Below are positions 14,843 to 18,728 of a stretch of DNA of 18,728 nt, piece after piece. The first letter of the stretch is position 1. Each line of letters opens with the position of its first letter. The translations under genes were made by a program, and so were the position numbers. Under the pieces are notes generated by a model that saw only the letters and a list, made by a program, of their open reading frames with translations, was not told the origin of the DNA and ran no database searches. The stretch comes from Pontimonas sp. (GTDB lineage Bacteria > Actinomycetota > Actinomycetes > Actinomycetales > Microbacteriaceae): positions 1 through 18,728 of the forward strand of contig JAIOWV010000013.1 of assembly GCA_021741945.1 (NCBI GenBank), written 5' to 3'.

Positions 14843-15194
14843 GAGCCTCAACCTCCAACACGCCCCCGGCGCTCCAGAGCCCCAGCGCCGGGAACGGGGC
14901 AGTGATAGACACCCGGGCGCTGGGAATCCCCAGAACCTCAGACCTGCTGACTCGGATGTTTTCTGCATAGCCAGGCGCGAGGGATGCCGTCACGAGAGCG
15001 CGAGTGTGGTCGATGGCCCGCTCGGGAGACACATCGGCCAGACCGGCCTGTCTGGCGCCCTCGGCCCCAGCCGCTAGGAGGGTGTGGCGAACATAACCGA
15101 CCATGATTATCTGGGTGATCCCCAAGACCAGTGCAACCAGGAGCGCACTCACCATGACGAACTCAGCGGGAGCATTCCCCCGCTCAGAGTGCAC
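14817..15194 (-). CDS. TadE-like minor pilin protein
   Basis: 125 residues. Seen: ERGNAPAEFVMVSALLVALV near the N-terminus, with Gly6 followed by Glu11 at +5 (class III/TadE prepilin motif), then one membrane helix (about 10-32). HTLLAAGAEGARQAGL, the usual TadE-type segment after the helix, comes next, followed by an extracytoplasmic domain. The start is GTG 15194, overlapping the previous gene's TAG by one base (TAGTG). The paired TadE-like genes and the TadG-like gene are an expected actinobacterial arrangement after tadC. Confidence 0.7.
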   Translation of the reverse strand: MHSERGNAPAEFVMVSALLVALVLGITQIIMVGYVRHTLLAAGAEGARQAGLADVSPERAIDHTRALVTASLAPGYAENIRVSRSEVLGIPSARVSITAPFPALGLWSAGGVLEVEAHAPLERAR

Positions 15195-15379
15195 TAGAAA
15201 CCCGTCACCCGGGTGATGGCCTGCTCAAATACCCCAGACAACGCCGGCCCAGCCGCTGACCAAATGACCACCACCAGACCGGCGGTCATCAGCGTGATGA
15301 GTACCCAGCCTGGGACGTCACCCCGTTCCGAGCTGGTGGTTCTGGGATTATCCGGAAAGCGGGCCGTCTGTGAATTCAT
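15194..15379 (-). CDS. 61-residue pilin-like small membrane protein (candidate Flp pilin)
   Basis: Small protein between tadC and the TadE-like genes, the place where the Flp major pilin is usually encoded. Seen: a hydrophilic leader (1-20) ending in SSERG, then DVPGWVLITLMTAGLVVVIW, one membrane helix, and a short amphipathic end with FEQAITRVTGF. The ERG glycine at 20 would fit a prepilin peptidase site, but +5 is Trp25 rather than the usual Glu. Close relatives appear, from memory, to occur in Microbacteriaceae as unnamed proteins. It starts at ATG 15379 after a 78-nt gap from tadC, with a TANNNT box exactly 6 nt before the start, so it may have its own promoter. Function as a pilin is inference from size and position. 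Confidence 0.6.
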   Translation of the reverse strand: MNSQTARFPDNPRTTSSERGDVPGWVLITLMTAGLVVVIWSAAGPALSGVFEQAITRVTGF

Positions 15380-15385
15380 GGCCTT

Positions 15386-15391
15386 ACGGTA
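15386..15391 (-). promoter_or_regulatory. Candidate -10 box of a leaderless promoter for the pilin-like gene
   Basis: On the minus strand TACCGT is followed by 6 nt (AAGGCC) and then ATG 15379, the geometry of a leaderless actinobacterial transcript. No good -35 is seen. It lies in the only real gap inside the Tad run (15380-15457). An extra promoter for the abundant subunit would make sense, but the match is short. Confidence 0.35.
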
Positions 15392-15457
15392 ACGAGAGCG
15401 TAGAGGTGGCGGCAGAAGTTATGCACACCCTGCGCTTCGGGGCTTCTCACAGCCGAT

Positions 15458-16390
15458 CTAGAACCCAAACTGCAAGGCCTCTAAGCCTGGATAGACCGCA
15501 AAGATGACGGTTATGGGCAGGATCATCAACACCATCGGAACCAACATGGCGACCTCGGCCTTCCCCGCTTTATCGACTAAGCCCCTGGTGTATTCCTCTT
15601 TCGCGTCTCTGGCATGAGCGGCAACCACCTCAGCCAGAGGTGCGCCACGATCAAGGGCTTGAGCTAAGTGCTCAACAAACGCTGTCACATGCGGCGCCGA
15701 CACCCGCGCCGCTGATTCCCGCAGAGTTGGGGTGAGAGGCGCTCCGAGCTCGACCAATGCCATCACCCTCGCCCATTCGCGGCCAAGCTCGCCGTGGGCC
15801 CTCCTGGAGACGCGCGCGAGGGCGCGAGGCAGTGAATCCCCTGCGGCCAACGACAACCCCAATAGTTCGATGACGGTGGGGAACTCCTCGACAATCCGCT
15901 CCCCTCTTTCCCGGACAGCCCTGCTCAGCCGGTAGTCGGTGGACCAGAGGGCGACGACGGCCCCGCCCAACGCCACACCGCTAACACTTTGTGTCAACGG
16001 CAAGTCCGTCAAAACAGCGATGAGCAGCCCGGTCACGGCACCGCCGACGAAGCCGGCGATGGTTCCCATGGTTCGCCTCGCACGAAAATCCTCAAACGAT
16101 CCCCCAAGACCGGAGGTAACAAAGGCCGCTTCCTGAGCTGTGCGCCCACCAAGCGCTCGGTCGATTCGTCGAATCATCCGGGTCACACTGGGTCCCAGCA
16201 GCTGACCCGCCACCACGATCGGATCGCTCTGGGTCGCGAAATGTATGTCCCGGGCCTTCTGCGAGACATCCAGCAAATAGGGCGCAAGGCGCTGATCCCA
16301 GCCCTTCGTCGACCGCCTCGGCCACACAACCCCCAGCAAGATCCAGAGCCCCAGGCCCATGGCAAGGCCCAAAAGCCCGGCGGTGGCCAC
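15458..16390 (-). CDS. tadC: TadC-like type II/IV secretion inner-membrane platform protein
   Basis: 310 residues with a C-terminal GspF/T2SSF domain. Seen: an N-terminal helix, WDQRLAPYLLDVSQKARD (the actinobacterial TadC pattern), and two further helices around 115-160. The T2SSF core FPTVIELLGLSLAAGDSLPRA follows, then HVTAFVEHLAQALDRGAPLA, and a C-terminal pair of helices (MLVPMVLMILPITVIFAVYPG). It forms the membrane platform with TadB and couples to TadA. The frame remains open upstream to 16756, but the extension is Cys/Arg-rich antisense-type sequence over tadB. GTG 16390, which overlaps the tadB TAG by one base, is the sensible start. Confidence 0.8.
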   Translation of the reverse strand: MATAGLLGLAMGLGLWILLGVVWPRRSTKGWDQRLAPYLLDVSQKARDIHFATQSDPIVVAGQLLGPSVTRMIRRIDRALGGRTAQEAAFVTSGLGGSFEDFRARRTMGTIAGFVGGAVTGLLIAVLTDLPLTQSVSGVALGGAVVALWSTDYRLSRAVRERGERIVEEFPTVIELLGLSLAAGDSLPRALARVSRRAHGELGREWARVMALVELGAPLTPTLRESAARVSAPHVTAFVEHLAQALDRGAPLAEVVAAHARDAKEEYTRGLVDKAGKAEVAMLVPMVLMILPITVIFAVYPGLEALQFGF

Positions 16391-17259
16391 TAGTTCACCC
16401 ACCGGCGCTGCGGCGGAAGGGACCCAATGGCATGCATCATCCGATAGGCAAGGGCACTCACCACCGCACCGACCACCAGAACAATGGAACCCTCCAGGCT
16501 CTGATAGCTCTGCAGGGTGTCGCCCCTGGAACCGATCACGACCAACACCACCCACGGGGCTGCCACCGCCATCACTGCAGCGGAGCGCACCCACGACTGT
16601 TTGGCGGTGGCATCCTCGCGAACGGCGATGTCGTGCCTGACGCTTCGTTGCAATGAATTCAACACATCGGGCAGGTCTGTGCCACCGACTTCGCCGGCCA
16701 TTCTCAGCACTTCGACAATGCGGTCTCCGACAGGATCGGCAAGCCTTGCGCCCCACTGCCCTAATGCCATGTCACTCGACATTCCCCGGGCAAGATCATC
16801 GCGGAACAGCCCCACGGTGGTGGCAATGTCTGGTGGGAGCGATGGCGGCAGAGCCGCCACTGCCCGCACCACATCGGAGCCGGACCTAATCCCGGCGCGA
16901 ATGTGGTCAATCACACCAGGCCATGCCACCCTCAGTCGGTGTCTCCTGGCGCCCCTTTCCCGCAGGACAAACGCGTAGGCGAGAAGTGCAGTCGCAATGG
17001 CTGCCAATGGCCCAAGAACCAGGACGGGAAACAACAGCGTCACGACGAATCCGACCGCCGTGGCTCCGAACACCACAACACCCACCACACTCCACGGGTT
17101 GAGGTGGGCAAGCCCCGCCTCTGTGAGGAGCCCGGCCACGGGCTGCCAGACGCGCGAGGGTGGCCGCTGTGGTCTGCTCTCAAGGGGCATCGCTGGAACA
17201 ACCACTAACCAGAGCCCCACTCCCAGTGATAACCCGACAACCACCGAGAAGAGAATCAT
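16390..17259 (-). CDS. tadB: TadB-like type II/IV secretion inner-membrane platform protein
   Basis: 289 residues, the first of two T2SSF-domain proteins in the cluster. Seen: an N-terminal helix (about 3-22), a helix pair near 58-98, a basic segment RERGARRHRLRVAWPGVIDH, and the T2SSF core IRAGIRSGSDVVRAVAALP. EVLRMAGEVGGTDLPDVLNSL, the conserved middle of the domain, comes next, and two C-terminal helices close the protein. ATG 17259 overlaps the tadA stop as ATGA, and the TAG stop overlaps tadC, so tadA-tadB-tadC are tightly coupled. The pairing TadB then TadC is by order and similarity; each is a family assignment, not proof of assembly function. Confidence 0.8.
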   Translation of the reverse strand: MILFSVVVGLSLGVGLWLVVVPAMPLESRPQRPPSRVWQPVAGLLTEAGLAHLNPWSVVGVVVFGATAVGFVVTLLFPVLVLGPLAAIATALLAYAFVLRERGARRHRLRVAWPGVIDHIRAGIRSGSDVVRAVAALPPSLPPDIATTVGLFRDDLARGMSSDMALGQWGARLADPVGDRIVEVLRMAGEVGGTDLPDVLNSLQRSVRHDIAVREDATAKQSWVRSAAVMAVAAPWVVLVVIGSRGDTLQSYQSLEGSIVLVVGAVVSALAYRMMHAIGSLPPQRRWVN

Positions 17260-18392
17260 GGCGCGGGCTCGTGCGCTTCGTTGTGAACGAGCGCGTCCCC
17301 TTGACGCGAAAACACCACCCGTGACTCAATGACGCCCCGTGCAATGGAGCCTGTGGGAACAATGATCGACATCAACCGTCGTTTCCCCTCCGGTGAGCGC
17401 TCAAGATGGACCACAGCGTCGATGGTCCCGGCGACCGTGGGCAACACAAAACTTGCATCGACGTTCCGGCCCTCCAAGAGGGGCAAGGTGGAGAGCTTCA
17501 CAAGGGCTTGCTCAGCGCTCTTCGCGTGGATGGAACACATCCCAGGCAACCCTGAATTCAGGGCAATCAGGAGATCCAAGGCTTCAGCGCCTCGGACTTC
17601 ACCCACCACCAGGCGATCAGGGCGCATACGCAGCGCCTCCTTCACAAGCCTCCGAAGGGCAATTTCGCCAGTGCCCTCCAGGCTTGGCCCCCTGCACTGC
17701 AACCCCACGTGATCATCGCGGTGAAGACTCAACTCAAAGGTCTCCTCCACCGTCACAATGCGTTCATAGGCAGGGACAGCGTCCAACAGCGCATTCAGCA
17801 GTGTCGTCTTACCGGCCTGGGTGGCGCCGGAGACCAAGATGCTCGCCCCCTGACGAATAAGCCCTGCCAGATAGCGCGAGGCATCCTCGCTCATGGCACC
17901 GGCACCCACCAAATCCTCGAGCGAGCGCAGACGGGCAGCGAACTTCCTGATGTTGACCGACCAATGCTGGCGGGTGATGTCCGGGATTGCCACATGCAAC
18001 CTGGATCCATCGGGCAACGACGCATCCACGAAAGGCTGGGACATGTCGATTCGGCGGCCGGTCGGGCGCAGCATGCGCTCGACGAGGCCTCGGATTGACT
18101 CAGAGGTGAGGGTGACGTGAACACGTTCGCTCACACCGGCTCTCGCAACAAAGACGTGGTCAGGGGAGTTAATCCAGACTTCCTCAACGCCAGGGTCATC
18201 AAGAAATTGTTGAAGGGGACCAAGTCCCAACAGCTCATCCCTCAGATACTGACCAAGTGGCCCAGGCGCACCATCTTCCCGATGGAGCGACACCTCGTCG
18301 GCAATCACGGAGGGCAAGTCCTCCCCCGCATCGACCAGACGGTGTCGCACCCGCTCTGCCAGGGCCGCAGAGGCATCGAAGGTTTCGGGCAT
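17256..18392 (-). CDS. tadA: TadA/CpaF-family secretion ATPase
   Basis: Cytosolic hexameric ATPase that powers Tad/Flp pilus assembly. 378 residues, typical for the actinobacterial TadA. Seen: an N-terminal domain with LGLGPLQQFLDDPGVEEVWI (56-75), SLPDGSRLHVAIPDI (125-139), and Walker A GATQAGKTT (189-197). The Asp-box region RIVTVEETFEL (211-221) follows, then Walker B with the catalytic Glu in LVVGEVRGAEA (261-271), and the His box CSIHAK (H289). The start is ATG 18392 with no strong Shine-Dalgarno. A 5-bp hairpin with tetraloop (18403-18416) sits just upstream. It is the first gene of the cluster; no tadZ/cpaE or prepilin peptidase gene precedes it in the 65-nt gap to mgtE. Confidence 0.85.
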   Translation of the reverse strand: MPETFDASAALAERVRHRLVDAGEDLPSVIADEVSLHREDGAPGPLGQYLRDELLGLGPLQQFLDDPGVEEVWINSPDHVFVARAGVSERVHVTLTSESIRGLVERMLRPTGRRIDMSQPFVDASLPDGSRLHVAIPDITRQHWSVNIRKFAARLRSLEDLVGAGAMSEDASRYLAGLIRQGASILVSGATQAGKTTLLNALLDAVPAYERIVTVEETFELSLHRDDHVGLQCRGPSLEGTGEIALRRLVKEALRMRPDRLVVGEVRGAEALDLLIALNSGLPGMCSIHAKSAEQALVKLSTLPLLEGRNVDASFVLPTVAGTIDAVVHLERSPEGKRRLMSIIVPTGSIARGVIESRVVFSRQGDALVHNEAHEPAP

Positions 18393-18457
18393 GGCCCCAT
18401 GGTCTCGAAGGCGAGAGACTGACCGCTCTGGTTATCCCCAGGGCAAGGAAGCTCGGC

Positions 18458-18728
18458 CTAAATGCCCAAAACCACCCCGGCAACGACGAAGTAGATGACC
18501 AGACCGGTTGCATCAACGAGCGTGGTCACGAGCGGTGCAGAAATAACTGCTGGGTCAATATTCAGTGCCCGCGCCATCAACGGCATGAGGGATCCAATCG
18601 TGGCAGCCCAAATACATACGAGAACCACGGAAACCCCGACAGTGATACCCACGGGAATCCCTGCGACCACCCACCCCGCGACAAAAGCCAGGGAGCCAAG
18701 TACGAGGCCCAAGAACAATCCCACTGCC
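18458..18728 (-). CDS. mgtE: MgtE-type Mg2+ transporter, C-terminal part (cut by window edge)
   Basis: The last 89 codons of a membrane protein whose frame runs off the right edge; no start codon is implied. Seen: two long hydrophobic segments, IGSLMPLMARALNIDPAVIS, and the family hallmark SAPLVTTLVDATGLVIYF. The acidic residue in TTLVDATG corresponds to the Mg2+-selective pore site of MgtE. This is the divalent-cation-transporter domain at the C-terminus; the cytosolic N and CBS domains would lie beyond the edge. It ends 65 nt before tadA in the same direction, with no clear terminator between them. There is no functional link to the Tad genes that I can see. Confidence 0.85.
   Translation of the reverse strand, partial: AVGLFLGLVLGSLAFVAGWVVAGIPVGITVGVSVVLVCIWAATIGSLMPLMARALNIDPAVISAPLVTTLVDATGLVIYFVVAGVVLGI

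Noticed and set aside
14843..14968. 42-residue N-terminal extension of the TadE-like protein
   Set aside because: It lies wholly within the preceding TadE-like gene and is Arg/Trp-rich. ATG 14842 has a nearby GAGG and places the prepilin-like motif at the usual distance.
16391..16756. 122-residue N-terminal extension of the TadC frame
   Set aside because: Composition is Arg/Cys/His-rich shadow sequence inside tadB. The GTG overlapping the tadB stop restores normal TadC length.

Overview
The window looks like ordinary chromosomal DNA of a GC-rich actinobacterium, most likely a small-genome member of Microbacteriaceae (inference). The reasons are the actinobacterial-type Kgd (2-oxoglutarate decarboxylase/dehydrogenase), the aroA-rsgA-hisN run, the prfB-ftsE-ftsX-smpB run followed by ssrA, a reduced Tad pilus cluster, many GTG starts, and very tight gene packing with 1-nt (TAGTG) and 4-nt (ATGA, GTGA) stop/start overlaps. 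I see no insertion sequence, phage gene, CRISPR array or tRNA gene. The one tRNA-like match is the 3' end of tmRNA.

Layout. Positions 1-6985 (+ strand): the C-terminal part of kgd, aroA, rsgA, hisN, a small lipoprotein of the septum-formation family, and a PfkB/ribokinase-family sugar kinase. Positions 6957-18728 (- strand, so read here from right to left): the C-terminus of an MgtE-type Mg2+ transporter; a Tad (type IVc pilus-like) cluster consisting of tadA, tadB, tadC, a 61-residue pilin-like protein, two TadE-like proteins and a TadG-like protein; a short-chain dehydrogenase; prfB; ftsE; ftsX; smpB; an MFS exporter; ssrA (tmRNA, encoded tag ANTKRTDFALAA); and an AqpS-like MIP channel. The two gene sets converge at about 6970, where the sugar kinase and the channel gene overlap by 29 bp. 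A perfect 8-bp-stem hairpin lies just past the kinase stop, inside the channel coding sequence.

How the genes work together. Kgd acts at the 2-oxoglutarate node. AroA makes EPSP for aromatic amino acids, HisN removes phosphate from histidinol phosphate, and RsgA matures the 30S subunit. PrfB terminates translation at UAA/UGA, while SmpB and tmRNA rescue stalled ribosomes. FtsEX controls peptidoglycan hydrolysis at the septum. The Tad genes encode an ATPase, two inner-membrane platform proteins and small pilin/pseudopilin-like subunits. The prepilin peptidase they would need is not in the window.

I found no clearly new multi-gene system. The best second-look items are the pilin-like protein without the usual Glu+5 in a peptidase-less Tad cluster, a hairpin covering the ftsE ribosome binding site, the coding-region hairpin at the rbsK/aquaporin junction, and two apparent leaderless -10 elements placed exactly 6 nt before start codons.
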